DNA of 64,000 nucleotides from Quercus robur (lineage: Eukaryota > Streptophyta > Magnoliopsida > Fagales > Fagaceae). Positions 22,472 to 34,983 of the stretch are shown here, one piece after another (the stretch's first letter is position 1; every line of letters begins with the position of its first letter). The stretch lies in contig NC_065536.1 in NCBI RefSeq assembly GCF_932294415.1, forward strand, positions 58,579,854 through 58,643,853. Direction: 5' to 3'. Below the pieces are notes generated by a model, which saw only the letters and a list, made by a program, of their open reading frames with translations, had not been told where the DNA came from and did no database searches. Made by a program: the position numbers and the translations under genes.

Positions 22472-25400
22472 ATGCTTCTCAATCGCTCAGCTTCACTGCT
22501 TTACATCCACAAACGCTCACCTCCTCCTACTAAATTCTTTTCCCATTTCAAACACTCTTACTCTCTTCTTCTCTCTAACTCTTCACCACCACTACCATTA
22601 CTTCCTTCATGCCCTTCTTTTTCTTTGCCCAGGGTCAACTTCTTTTGCCTGAACCCACCTCGCCAAAGACAAGCTAGACCATTTGCTACCGCCACCGCTG
22701 CTGCGGAAAGGAAGGGAACTGACACGTTTTTCGCCGATGAAGACGTGTCGTGGGCATCCCGGGGGGTGTCCGATAAGCTCTCTCGGGCTGTCTATAGTGC
22801 CGGCATCGATAGGCCCTCTCTGGTTCAGGTAGCCACACACACTCACCCTGGCCTTGTTCACTCATTTGTTGAATTATAGCAGGAATGTCAATGTTTTGTT
22901 TTTGATTGTTTTTGGAGAATTGCAAGGCAAAGGGTGAAAAACAACGAATTTTGAATTGTGGGTTTTGTTTTTTGAGGGGAAAAGATGAAAACTTTGACCA
23001 ATACCGTGTTTAATAAGCGAAAATTTCTATACTAGACTTGCTAAAGGCTTTGTTTTGGATCTCTCTTTGTAATTCTTAGGTTCCATTTGGTTTTCAGTAG
23101 TATAAATTGATTGACATAAATTTAACAACACGTGATGATGTAAGGTTTTGAGATTTTGCTAAAGAAAAACAGTTGATATTATGAATATGAAATGATATTT
23201 TACACTTAGTCATTTCAAATCCACACATTGATAATGCTCAAATTCCTTCATAAATTTCATTAATCCAGAAAATCCTATCATTTCATACTTTATTCAAGTA
23301 ATTTAATACTAAAGATTGAAATCCAAATCCTTGTGCATTTATTTTTTTATGAGTTTAGTGAGGGTTGTTATTAAGATATTTCTATTTGAAATATAGGCTG
23401 CTTGTATACCAGCTATACTTTCGGGAAAGGATGTGGTTGTGGCTGCAGAGACCGTAGTGGTAAAACACATGGATATTTGATTCCCCTGATCAATAGGCTC
23501 TGCTCTGCACATGATGATTCTGTAAATACTGTTTCTAATCAAGAATCAATCCAATCCCAAAGGATTTTTCTTGTTCTTTGCCCAAATGTGCTGCTGTGTG
23601 AGCAAGTGGTGCGGATGGCAAATGGTCTTTGTGGCGATGATGGTAAACCGCTTCTTAGAGTTGCAGCTGTCTGTGGTGGGCAGGTACTTTATTTGCAAAT
23701 TATTCTTGTGATGGATATGGGCTACTAAGCCTTTACATAGTGTGTTAATTGAAGGGATTTGGTTCAATTTTCTTTGGGGGTTATGTCCATAGACATTTTA
23801 AGATTTTTGGTTCTCACATGTAAGAAACTTTGACTGCAGGGATGGCCAGTTCATAAGCCTGATATTCTTGTGTCGACACCAGCTGCTCTCCTTAATAATA
23901 TTGACCCAGGCAAACGCCGTTGTTTGGAGTTTATGCGTGGTGTAAAATATGTGGTATGTTTTTTGTGTAACTAACTGTGTGTAAATATGTTGGTTATCTC
24001 AATAATTCCAAATCTGATCTGGCTGCCCAGAATGATAACATAGGAGAGATCACATAATTTATAAGTAACATATCTATTTGCTATAACTTGCAGGTGTTAG
24101 ATGAAGCAGATATGCTTCTTAGTGGGGGCTTCCAGAATAAAGTTATTCGTCTATTAAACATGCTCCACTTTGATGAAAAGCTATTGTCTAGATCAAAAGA
24201 ATCCGTATCTGAGTTGCCAGTGGAATTGGAGTCTGAACCTTCATCACACTTTACTTTAGATGATAAGGAGGACCTACAAACTGACATCATATCAGAAGGG
24301 GAGGAAAATTATGAGGATGTTCATGTTGATGACTTAGCAGAGGAAGTTGAAGCTGGGTCTAATAAAAGAAAAGACTGGAGGAGAGTGAGAAAAACTTATG
24401 AGCGCAGTAAACCGTACGTTTTTGTTGCAGCCACCCTTCCAGTAAATGGAAAGAAAACTGCTGGGCAAGTGTTGAAACAGATGTTTCCAAATGCCAATTG
24501 GGTCAGTGGAAACTACCTCCATTGTCACAACCCCAGGTGCCCCATCTATTTCTGGTTGCCTACTATTTTCTCTAGTGATATTCTTTTTCCCTTTGCTAGT
24601 CATCTGCTTTTGAAGCATTAGTGTGTGTTTTTAATTTTAAATTAATATATACTAGTAACACATGGTGACCTATAGCAAAAAGATTAGGTTTACTGGTGGC
24701 TCAATGGGAAAAATTTTGGTATCACAATGCAATATATATATATATATATATATTAACTTTAGTATGTACTAAGTAGGACTCTTCTTATAAAGAGTAAGTG
24801 TATGGTGATCTAATGACTTATCTTAACAACAATTGCTAAATGCCAGTTTGGTCACTTACATTTAGCCCACTATAAGACTGTTTACAACCATGCAGAAAAG
24901 TTATATTATGGTGCCATAGCACATGAAATGATGAAATCATACACATGGTTGGAGATGTTTGCTCCATGCACTATGTTCATATATTTATGCATATACGTCT
25001 ACATCTATATTTCCATGGTGATCCTTTTGATTCACATGGTTGATGCCTAAATGCTATCAGTGGGCATGAGTTTAGATTATAAATTTTGGACCATTTCAGG
25101 CAGTTTAATCCCTTGCTTGGTACATTGAAGTATTCTGTAGATGAGCATTATTAATTTTTATGTGTGTAGCTAATTAGGGAATATTGGATAATAGAATTGA
25201 GAGGAATAGGCAGAGCATATATATGAAATTTGTGATACATTCCCATCTCTCCTGTGTGGGTCAAAATTATGACTTCTTCCACTTTAAGAGATCCTTAGCC
25301 AACTCATTGGCAAATGCTTTAACAATAGCTTGATTGCATGCCAATCATTAGTGTAGAATAGGTGAGGCCTTGCATGCTTGTTGGGTGGAGCCCCATGGGT

Positions 25401-27821
25401 GTGCAGCCATTATCATATGCTTAGCTCATGGAAATTAGTGTCGATTAAGATTGGGAGGAGTCATGAGGAGGGAATTTACCCTCAAATAGTACTTCAGGTG
25501 GGAAAAAAAAAGAGATGCAACTCCAGTGATTTATGGTGAAATTTTTCTTTTTATTTTCCAGTTCTAGCCAAACAGCGTGGCCTTGTTTTCTAGTAAAGAC
25601 TTGATGAACTCAAAAGTATATACATAATTGGTTAAAGATGTAATGCTATATAAAAAACCATTCTTTTATTTAATATGTAGTCTTAGGGGTGGGGTCTTGT
25701 ATCTGGTGTTTACTCAACTGGGGTGGGTGCACAAAGTAGCCCTGCCTTGGAAAGGCTCTTCGTCATTTAAAAAAAAAAATGATGCTAAATAACCTCTTTG
25801 GTGTTATCATGCATGTGAAAATGCATGAGAGCTGGTGATTATTGATTCAATTCCATTTCAGATTGAAGCAGAGGTGGATTGAAGTTACAACTGAGACTCA
25901 GGTGGATGAACTCATAAATGCTGTGAAACAGGGTTTTAAATCTAAAGCTACTGAATGCCGAACTATGGTGTTTGCAAACACTGTTGAGGCTGCAGAAGTG
26001 GTGGCAAATATACTGTTGAAAGCTAACATTCACTGTTACCGTTACCATAAGGATGTCTCTTTGGAGGAACGTTCCCAGAGCTTGACTGATCTCAAAGAGA
26101 AAGGTGGTATTCTTGTGTGCACTGATGCTGCCGCACGTGGTGTTGACATACCAAATGTCTCACATGTTATTCAGGTGCATCTCTTTTTATGAAATTAGCT
26201 ATTCCTCCATCGTGTATCTGGTTCTCCTTTCACAGGACAGAAAGCCCTGCTAATGCTATTTTATTTTTTTTTGATAAGTACTAACGCTAGGTTTCATAAC
26301 AGTAAGTAAATGAGAGAATGTAAATGACAGACATCAAAAGAACTGTTTAAATTATGAGAGTAAGCACTAAGCACTTAAGCAGCTATGAGTGTGTTTACTG
26401 ATTCTGAAACATTAGAGTGGAAACTGATAAACATTAATTTTTTTAATGAGTGGTCACTAAACAACTAGAGTCACTTTACTAACTCCATGCCATTAGAGTA
26501 AATCTAAATAGGAAAACAAAATTATATTATTGTAAAATGTTGGAAAAAAAATTTTGATGGACAGATTTCCAGAACTAATACAAGAACTTAAAATTAGAAG
26601 TTTCTCAATGTCAGAGAATTTTTGAAAAAAAGGAGAAAGGGAAAATATTTTTACATTATATAAAAATGGTAAAAGACACTAAACTGTAGACTTCCTATAA
26701 ATTCAAGCAAGGTCCTATATATATATATATATATATATATCACAATGAGTGCTTTGTAGTCAGAGCCAGAGGAAAATGAAAAACCTTGTTATTGGTAGTG
26801 AGATGATCATAGCCTTAGTATGGGATCCTACAGATGGACACTCTAGATGATCTTTCATTTTTCTCTTACATGCTCTTCTGTCATGAGACCTCTTTTACTA
26901 TTATAACTGGCATGCTTCCTTCAAATTGTTTTTCTAATTTTGTTCTGTTTGTTCAACATTTTTTGGGGTGTATATGAATTGATAGAGGACTTAACTCTTG
27001 AAATTATCTATCTATTCCAGGCAGACTTTGCTACTTCTGCGGTAGATTTTTTGCATAGGGTTGGTTGCAGTGGTAGAGCTGGTCAGTTTGGACTTGTCAC
27101 TAGCCTGTACTCTGAATCCAACCGGGATCTGGTTGCTGCAGTTCATCAAGCAGAGGAACTTGGTCAGCCTGTGGTAATTCTTGAAACTTGTAATTTGATT
27201 CTCAAAGATGTGATTTCTGTGAATGGGCAGATTTTATGCTACTTAGGCCCAGATTTTGAAGAACAACCAATGATTCTGCAATTCTCTTTCTTCCCCCTAA
27301 AGTTGTGTTGTTTAATGGGATGCTGGATACTTAGGAATGTACAATTTGGTGGAAGTTACAATTCTCATTGATTTTTTATCATACATGAGTGCAAGTTTTA
27401 GTTTCCTACTGATGTATTGTAAATTCCATATGTGGTTCCCTATTATTTTGTTGCCAATATTTGCACCTTCATGAATGATGACTGGTTATTTTCGTATGTC
27501 TGCAGGAGACGGCATTTAGCAGGAAAAGAAGCTTCCGAAACAAGCTTAAGAAGAAAGGTAGGGTTTTCACTATGATTTGGCAAAAGTATCAGATCCACAT
27601 AAACATGAAGTGCATATAGTTAAACATATTAAAGGATGCACTCTCACATCAAAATTTGTAGTAGAATAGAAAGTTGCATCTTATATTTGGGTATAAATAA
27701 TCTGAAAAAATATAATAACTAGAGAAGTACAGTTTTGTTATGATACTAAATTTGAGCTTATGATTTGGCAGGTTTGACGAAAGTCAGAGACTTGTCAATT
27801 GTGGAAGAGAGTGTGTTCTAG
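22472..27821 (+). CDS. RH22: Chloroplast DEAD-box ATP-dependent RNA helicase, RH22 type (eight exons; one missing base in exon 2)
   Basis: Exons read as 22472-22828, 23397-23683, 23840-23953, 24094-24536, 25862-26174, 27021-27173, 27506-27557 and 27772-27821, all with GT/AG borders and compatible phases, for about 589 residues. The first ~75 residues are Ser/Pro/Arg-rich like a plastid transit peptide. Then come the Q motif region (DRPSLVQ), motif I (AAETGSGKT only if one base is restored), motif Ia (LCPNVLLCEQV), motif II (VLDEADMLL), motif III as AAT, motif IV (RTMVFANT), motif V (VCTDAAARGVDIP) and motif VI as HRVGCSGRAG. Exon 2 is 287 bp, although both its borders are phase 0. One G is absent at about 23454, giving a stop at 23478-23480. 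Motif VI has Cys instead of the usual Arg (TGC at 27066-27068). In Arabidopsis RH22 is needed for chloroplast 50S/23S rRNA maturation. The gene is either an inactive allele or carries a sequence error. Confidence 0.9.
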
Positions 27822-30146
27822 CATAAAATGATTAGATTGTGAGGAACTTGGTATGTAAGGAAGCATAACTTGTCTTTATTTATTCAAACGAATCCTATCA
27901 ATGTAAATGATATTCTACTGATCTCTTTGAATTAGATATGATCTAATTAATACATAGGCCACAAGGTGATATCTCTCTCTCCAAAGCTGAATGTGTTCCT
28001 TTCTTTCTTGGGCCAAAAATGTTCACTTTTCAGAGTCCTAGAGTCAGTTATGAGAGTTGCATTCTACATCTTCAAGCAACTCCCACTTAAAAATGTTCCT
28101 TTCAATGATGTCACTAATTGTACCCATTTTACTGCCTCAGTCATATATCTTAGGTTGCATTCTAATATCTTCAAGCAACCTGCATTAATGGAGGCCCGCT
28201 TTGTCTTTCCATAGTTACATGAGTAGATATCGATCTCCGGTTCATAGGTCTAGTAGAATCTAGAAGTTAAGATCTAACTCAAACCCGTGCCCTAGGCCAG
28301 TTAAGTGATGATTTCTTAATATTCTTATGCACAGGTTGATAATTTAGTGGAAACTAATTCACTGTGTGGTACACTTGATTCTTGGAATACTTTGTAGTTA
28401 TGCTAAATGATTCTGTTGGACCTAATTGATGTTGACTGATTGAGCAATTAGAGGGATTTGATTCTTATTTCCAATGCTTGGTGTCTACTCCAAGCAAGCA
28501 CAGGTACTGAGGCCTAGGTTCTCTTTCCTTCTTTTTTTTTTTCTTTTTTTTTTTTAATGTTATTTTTGTAAAACCTACTAACATTGAACTTTGATGTTAT
28601 CCAAGGAAGACATCCAAGATTCAAATCTCCTCCCCCATTATAACCATCAAATGAATAAAAAAAATGAACTCTATATGATTTGGGAGAATTTGAATCATAT
28701 TATCAAAAGAAAAGGTCAAGATTTAAAGAACTTTATATGATGAAATATCAAGATTTAAAGAACTCTATATGATGAAGTATCTTAAAAAATCTTAATGATC
28801 TTGATCCATTCAAATTTAGAAATATAAAAACTAACAAAAATAAAAGGAAATAAGAATTTTTTTTTTTTTAAAATTTTTGGTTAAGACTTAAAAAGGGTTC
28901 TAGACTTTAAAATTTCAATGAAAAATGTATAAATATATAAAATTCAAATTCATGTTAGAAATTAAATAATATTTATTTATATCAATTAAATTTATTCATG
29001 TCAAAATGAGTCAATTTGTTAATACAATAATGAATTAAGTCATTTTGAGTTAATTGCAATTACTCTTGAGATCTTTTGGACAGTTTTTAAACAATACAAT
29101 GGTTACACTAACTTGGTGCTCATTTGGTTTCACTTTTAAGGATCCCAAAACACCTTTATTGGCAACTTGTAAGGGTGATTATCCCCTTTGTTCTTCCTTC
29201 TTTTAGAAATGGATTGCAAATTATAAATAAAAAAAAAAAAAAAAGAAAAAAAAAGGAGAAATAAAATGTGCATTTTCCAGTACAAAGGAATCCTACGTTT
29301 TCATGTGGCACCACAAGACCTACAGTTGCAAAACGCAACAAATGCAAAATAAAAATTATTGTTGGGAAGGTGCATCCATTTTCCAAATTCCCCATAGTTT
29401 TTTTTCTCGAAAACCCAATTTTAACCCTTCTATTCTAAAAACAAATTATGCAGTGTGCAGCCCAGAACCAGATCTCAAACTCTAATTTGTAGGAGCTCTA
29501 CTGCTAGGTTCCTCTCCTCTGTGCTGCTGCAGATTTGATTCTTCCTCTTTTTCTTCTTCTCTCTATTTTTTTCTAATTTTTTTTTATGTCTTATATATCT
29601 AATCTAAGAAAAACCTTTTTATATAAGGTAGAGTTTTTGATCAACAGGACACCAAGCAATAACCACCAGGTACCAAAAACCACTTGTGATTGAGCCTTTT
29701 AGTGTGTGAAAGAATAAATGGAGAATTATCAAAAACACGCCATCTTTTCCATAGCTCTTCATAATTTTGTTAGACTAAATAATAGGATGATAGGGGCTTC
29801 AAAGGTATCAATCAAGATTTAATTCCTATTAGACAGCATAATAGTGAAGCAAACAACATGAGATCTTTTACAGACCCTGAGATGGTGGTTCCTCGGGATT
29901 TCATTACTAATTCCATTTGGAGATAATAATTAGTAGTTGTCTTTTTTATTTATTTATTTATTTTTATAATATCATGTACTAGTACAATTTAAACTTGGAT
30001 TATTGGTATGTATTTTGTCATCTTTTTGCATTATCATTTTATGCTCGTTGAAAATTTTTGAGATTTAATTAATATTGATAAGAAGTTATTAATAGTAATA
30101 ACAAATAATTATGACACAAAAAAAACTAACACAAACATTATTAAAA
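27822..30146. other. Intergenic stretch downstream of the helicase gene
   Basis: Helicase 3' untranslated region at first, then A/T-rich sequence with poly(T) at 28529-28555 and poly(A) at 29228-29253. No gene recognised. Short open frames at 27966-28214 and 29156-29485 lack family resemblance. Confidence 0.45.
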
Positions 30147-30565
30147 CTAACTTGTAACCCTATGCATATGCATGGATACACCTAAAGATATACAATAAGA
30201 TGCATAATATAATTCCTATATATATATAATTTAAATATTATTGATAGTCATTTTTATATTTTATTAACTCTTTAAAAAAATTTGTAAGGATATTATTAGG
30301 TATAAAATGTAAATTGTCCATATTTATTATTATTATTATTATTGTGAAGCACTTTTTTTTATGATTCATTTATTCTAGATTCTTTGATTTTTGTACTTAA
30401 TAACTCACTTGAATGAATATTTATGATATGGTCCCACATTTGATTCTAAAATTAAGATATAAAACTCTTTAAGAATAAATAATTTAGGACACATGGTGCA
30501 AAATTGAAACTCTAATTTGGAATTCTAATTTGAGTTTCTCTCAGCTTCACCTATTATTATATATA
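30147..30565 (-). mobile_element. Helitron-like element, tandem member 1
   Basis: On the minus strand a terminal hairpin-like stretch (ccatgcatatgcatagg) is followed by TTAG|T at 30150-30147, one base off the CTRR consensus. The 5' side abuts the CTAG of the next element and starts tatataataataggtgaagc, like the 5' ends of neighbouring copies. Decayed or mis-bounded; moderate to low confidence. Confidence 0.4.
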
Positions 30566-31492
30566 CTAGCATCTAACTCCATGTAAACGCATGGATGCAT
30601 TTAAAATTAAACAAATTTTTTATTATAAAAATATAAATAATTAGTCATTTTTTTTAAAGTATGTAACACATGCATTCATGCATACATATAGATATATTTA
30701 AAATTAAACAAAATTTTTTATCATAAAATATAGATAATTAGTCAAATTATATTTTTAAAGTAAACATGATTAGTCACATATTAAAATTATTACCTAAATT
30801 TAATACTATTTATGATCATTTTTTTCTAATTTTTAATAAGATAGAACGTGTGGTGATTTTTGTTATGTGGTGATTTTTATTTTATTTATTTTTTGAGAAA
30901 CATGTGGTGATTTTTATTGAGTATATATGAGTTTTATTTATTTATCTTATAGTTCATTAATATTAGATTCTTAGTTTTTTGTACTCATTAACTCACTTGA
31001 CACAAAAATTAAAAAACTTAAGTAGACACATGACACAAGTTTAAGTAGATAATTATGGTGTAGTTCCCACATAAATTTGGACATATGGCGCAAAATTGGA
31101 TTATAATTTCAAATTCTAATTCAATTTTCTCTAAACTTTACCTATCAATATATATATATATATATAGATGAGTTATAAATTTGAATTTTTTTTAGTTATA
31201 TGATTATATTTTTTATGGTTTATTATATTGGACTCATTGTTTTCTACACTAAATTAACTAATTTGGAACAAAAATTTAAAATTTTAGATTAGATGGGACA
31301 TGTGGCGCAAAATTAAACTCTAATTGAAATTCAATTTTTACACTAAATTAACTCACTATGCACAAAATTCTAAAATTTAGATTAAGTGAGACACACGGCG
31401 CAAAATTAGACTCTAATTGAATTCCAATTTGAAATTTAATTGGATTTTCTCTGTACTTTATCTATTATTATATATATATATATAGATATAGA
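30566..31492 (-). mobile_element. Non-autonomous Helitron(s), tandem member 2
   Basis: The 3' end on the minus strand is the hairpin CCATG-cgttta-CATGG (30594-30579), then agttagatg, then CTAG|T (30569-30566). Candidate 5' ends A|TCTATATAT lie at 31486 or 31492 and, internally, at 31168. Each is followed by ataggtaaagt..agagaaaat and then a gcgccat/gtgtcc motif, suggesting a nested or tandem second element. No coding capacity. Confidence 0.6.
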
Positions 31493-31522
31493 TAATACCA
31501 ATAATATATTTATTATTATTAT

Positions 31523-32201
31523 TGTAGCTGCACGATTTTTCTGGCCCAAATCCTTTTAATTTGGCCCAGGCCCAAGGTACAACACACAATAAATCTTGGT
31601 AGAGGATGGGTCAAAGAACTTAGCTTCAGTGAGCTTATACGGTTTGGTGCATGGACAATATTGCTGCAGAAATAAGAACACACAAATGGATCTCTCTCCG
31701 AAGATTATATTTCTGGGTCTAGATCATACAAATTTTTTCCTCTTCTCTCTGAGGGATTCCACTACATTATATAGGTCTTTCGATCTTATCTGAGCCTTAC
31801 ACTTGTCGATCATCTAAGCCCCCACTTGAGCACCTGTCCTATCAGACACCTTTATCATCACCTTGTGAGTTGCAGTGGCCAAGGCAGCACTGTTCAGGGG
31901 TCTTTTCCTCATTAATGCGGCCAAGAGAGTGGTTGTGACTCATTTAATGTGGTGGCAGCAGCTTTCTATGAGATATTTTGGGTTTTATTCCTTTTTATAT
32001 GCTTGGAGGGTGAATTGCAATGGCTGGGGTGAGCTCTTGATCCAGACTTCGTAATGTCCGAGGAGGAGTTGCTCCTCGGACAGGTCTTCTTTACCGTAAT
32101 TGGGCTCGAACGATGCTTGGACTATGACTTCTCCTCGGACAGGATGCTTCTCGGACGGGCCCGTAATTTGACTAGCCCATCATTTTGGGCCGGGCCCCAC
32201 A
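31523..32201. mobile_element. Solo LTR, 679 bp
   Basis: Begins TGTAGCTGCACG and ends GGGCCCCACA, with the 5-bp ATTAT on both sides (31518-31522 and 32202-32206). No internal retrotransposon sequence adjoins it, so it is a solo LTR left by LTR-LTR recombination. A TATATAGG box at about 31768 could be the LTR promoter if it reads on the plus strand. It contains a strong hairpin at 32056-32081. Superfamily not determined. The ATTAT duplication sits within an (ATT)n tract, which weakens it slightly. Confidence 0.75.
32056..32081. repeat. GC-rich hairpin in the solo LTR
   Basis: GTCCGAGGAG and CTCCTCGGAC are perfect complements, separated by six bases. Two further ctcctcggacagg or cttctcggac copies follow at about 32131-32158. 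Confidence 0.85.
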
Positions 32202-32206
32202 ATTAT

Positions 32207-33559
32207 TATTATTAAGAAGTTGGTACTAAGTATGAAATAAACTCTCTTATATATATACTTTTTATCAGCTTTTACTAGGCGCCTAGCTTAAAAAGAAAAA
32301 AGAAAAAAAAAAAAAAGAGCCTAGTTTCATAACCATGCTTTTTGAAATTGTCATTTAAAAAAAAAAATGGTATCAAAATTTAAAAAGCTGAACCAAACTT
32401 ACAACAAAATCCACAGTTGTAAGTAAAATCATGCGGAGTAGCCATAGGCACAGTTGGGTGCGAGTGCAAGTCATAATGAGTGGGCCACAGCGTCAATCAA
32501 GCAATATAGTCTCTAGTCCAGAAAAAAGCCCAAACTCAAGCTATATAGTTTTCACTTTACACATTCCATTAAGGAAGCCAAGAACAGTGTTGCAAACAAT
32601 TATCATCATCACCTAACAGGTGACACATATAACTTTGTTATGGGTGTATGTTTTTTTCACTCTTACAGTTGATAGAACCTACAGGGGTCGATAAATCAAC
32701 ACTAAAGACCCATTTTTTTATTTAGTAAAAAAAGAAAATCTTTTGCAATTAAACATTATATCTCAATCTTATTTTAACGCATTTGTTTGTTAAAACATTC
32801 CTTTCTTTTCTTTACTTATGTACTTTCAGTTTTCTTTTTAAATCTTTTGCATGCATGTTTAAAAAATAGAGTAATGCTATAACCAAGCCAAAAGCTATTT
32901 TACCACATTTTTTTACAAATTATTATTGTGACTAATTTTTACTGGTTCTCATTTAAGCGCATAATATCATTTATATACTTACTAATAACTACTCACTATA
33001 TTAGCAATTTGTAAAAAAAAATAATAATAATAAAGTTAGTAGATCTAGCATTTTCCCAAGAATTAATCTCCTTGCTTCTTCATTAATATGAAAATATTGA
33101 AATAATTGTATGCAGTTTACTTGAAATCCCATGCCCTAGGTTTAGAAGTTTTGAAAGCAAAAAAAAAGAAAAAAGAAAAAGAAAAAAAAAAAGAAAATGG
33201 AAAAAAAAAAAGATAATAGATCTCCCATTTTCCTAACAAATTGCAACTTGGGATGAAGTGTATGTATTAATGGGCTCGGCTAATAGGGCTAACTGTGGGC
33301 TTTACAGAAATAGTATAATGAGATGAGATACGAGATTTTTTTGGGCTTTATTAGAACGATGGCCTTTTTTATGACCTAATTATAATATTTAGTAACCGTT
33401 ACGAAATAGGATAGGAGGAAGTGTATTAGGAAATGTTTGGTATTTAAAACTGATTTTTATTTTTTATTTTTTGAAGTACGGTAGGTAAAAATAAAAATTA
33501 ACTAATTGAAATAGTAAAGTGGGACGTAATAAAAGTGCAGTAGATTCCAATAATAAAAA
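32207..33559. other. Non-coding A/T-rich stretch
   Basis: Several A-rich tracts (for example 33159-33212). No gene recognised. Confidence 0.5.
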
Positions 33560-34019
33560 CTAGCCTCTGACCACGCGCTCACGCGCGTGCTCAGAGGCTT
33601 TTCTATTTTTTGGGTAAATATTAATAATTTGCATTTATTATAATTTGGGATTTTTACGTGAAGTGAGTTTTCTAGATTTGAGGAGTTTTAAAACTAATAA
33701 AAGAGTGATTCTATTTTGTAGGGAGTTAGAGAGTAAAAGTATGAATTTAAATTAACGTAAAAGTAGGAGTTTATTAGAAGTAAGAAGGCATTTCAACGTA
33801 GGAGTAGGAATTTATTATTTTTGTCAATTTACTATTTTAACCCTATTTTTAAGTTTTAGGTAGGGGTATTTTTGACAGTAAAAAAAAGCAATAACTAACT
33901 TTCTTTTGCCAATTTACTATTTTAACCCCATTTTTAAGTTGTTGGTTAATTAATTTAGGGGTATTTTTGACAAAAAAAAAGCAATAACTAACTTTCTAAA
34001 TCCTCTTAATATATACAGA
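33560..34019 (-). mobile_element. Non-autonomous Helitron A, about 460 bp
   Basis: Read on the minus strand it runs from TCTGTATATATTAAG at 34019 to CTAG|T at 33563-33560. The GC-rich terminal hairpin is built from gcctctgagcacgcgc and its near-complement (33564-33598). Inside, a block containing aatttactattttaacccc and ending caataactaactttct is present twice (about 33825-33905 and 33909-33997). No coding capacity. Confidence 0.7.
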
Positions 34020-34387
34020 CTAGCCTCTGAGCACGCGCTCACGCGCATGCTCAGAGACTCTTCTATTTTTTGAGTAAGGGTTAATTTAGAGCATTTATTA
34101 TAATTTGGGATTACTACATTTTCCAATCACAAAAAAAACCTAGGGGTGTGATGAGTGTCATGTGGGGAGAAATAATTTTCCAATCACACCCCTAGATTTT
34201 TTTGTGATGAAAAATTATTGTGATTGAAAAATTATTTCTCCACACATGACACTCATCACACTCCTAGGTTTTTTTTGTGATTGGAAAATGTAGTAATCCC
34301 AAATTATAATAAATGCTCTAAATTAACCCTTACCCAAAAAATAGAAGAGCCTCTGAGCACGCGCGTGAGCACGTGCTCAGAGGCTAG
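34020..34387. mobile_element. Palindromic Helitron-end element with two 3' termini
   Basis: The left end reads CTAG plus the gcctctgagcacgcgc hairpin on the minus strand (34020-34055). The right end reads the same on the plus strand (34348-34387). The two arms, each about 170 bp, are near-perfect reverse complements, including gcatttattataatttggga and accta-g-gtgtgatgag segments. Both ends are flanked as expected for CTAG|T. The left end directly abuts the 5' TC of Helitron A. No TC-type 5' end is visible within it. Confidence 0.8.
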
Positions 34388-34983
34388 TATTCCATAAATA
34401 TCATCCAATTTTTTTGTGTTGCTTCTAAAGTGATTGTTAATAGATTAATTTTTGAAACATTACTATAATTAGAATTAGAATTTGTAGAAGATTGTTCATT
34501 AAAAAAAGAAACAAAAAATTACATCCACCCATATATATGACAGGGTATGAAAAAAAATGTTTATGATTGGGCAAATCTTTTATTGAGCCTTCCAATTGTT
34601 TCACAGCAACATTTGCAACAAACCTGTTGTGTAATTGTAAGAGGCAAATGAAGCCACGTTAGAATAACACCATTGTCACATTAATTTAAATTGTCAAATA
34701 CACTTATTCCACATAAACATATAATGTAATATACAATGTGTGGTAAACAAAGAAGTTAGGGTGTTTTTTTTTTGAAATACCTTGTTCTCCAGATATACAC
34801 TATCGTGAAGTGAGTTTTGTCCCATCCTAGCTTTTAAGCATGATATGATGTTGGATTTCGTTTCCTTCATAATGACAATACAAATCTTTTATCAAATAAA
34901 CACATTTCATAATATTAAATAAGAAACAAAAAAGAAAAAAATTCAACTATTAATTTGGTAGGCATTAAAATTATGAAATATAC
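34388..34983. other. Non-coding stretch, 3' to the Helitron helicase
   Basis: No gene seen. Probably 3' untranslated part of the Helitron relic. Confidence 0.4.

Noticed and set aside
24652..24680. CTAGT with nearby cacatggtg, like a Helitron 3' end inside RH22 intron 4
   Set aside because: Only a 3-bp stem is possible and the spacing is wrong; no matching TC end was found.
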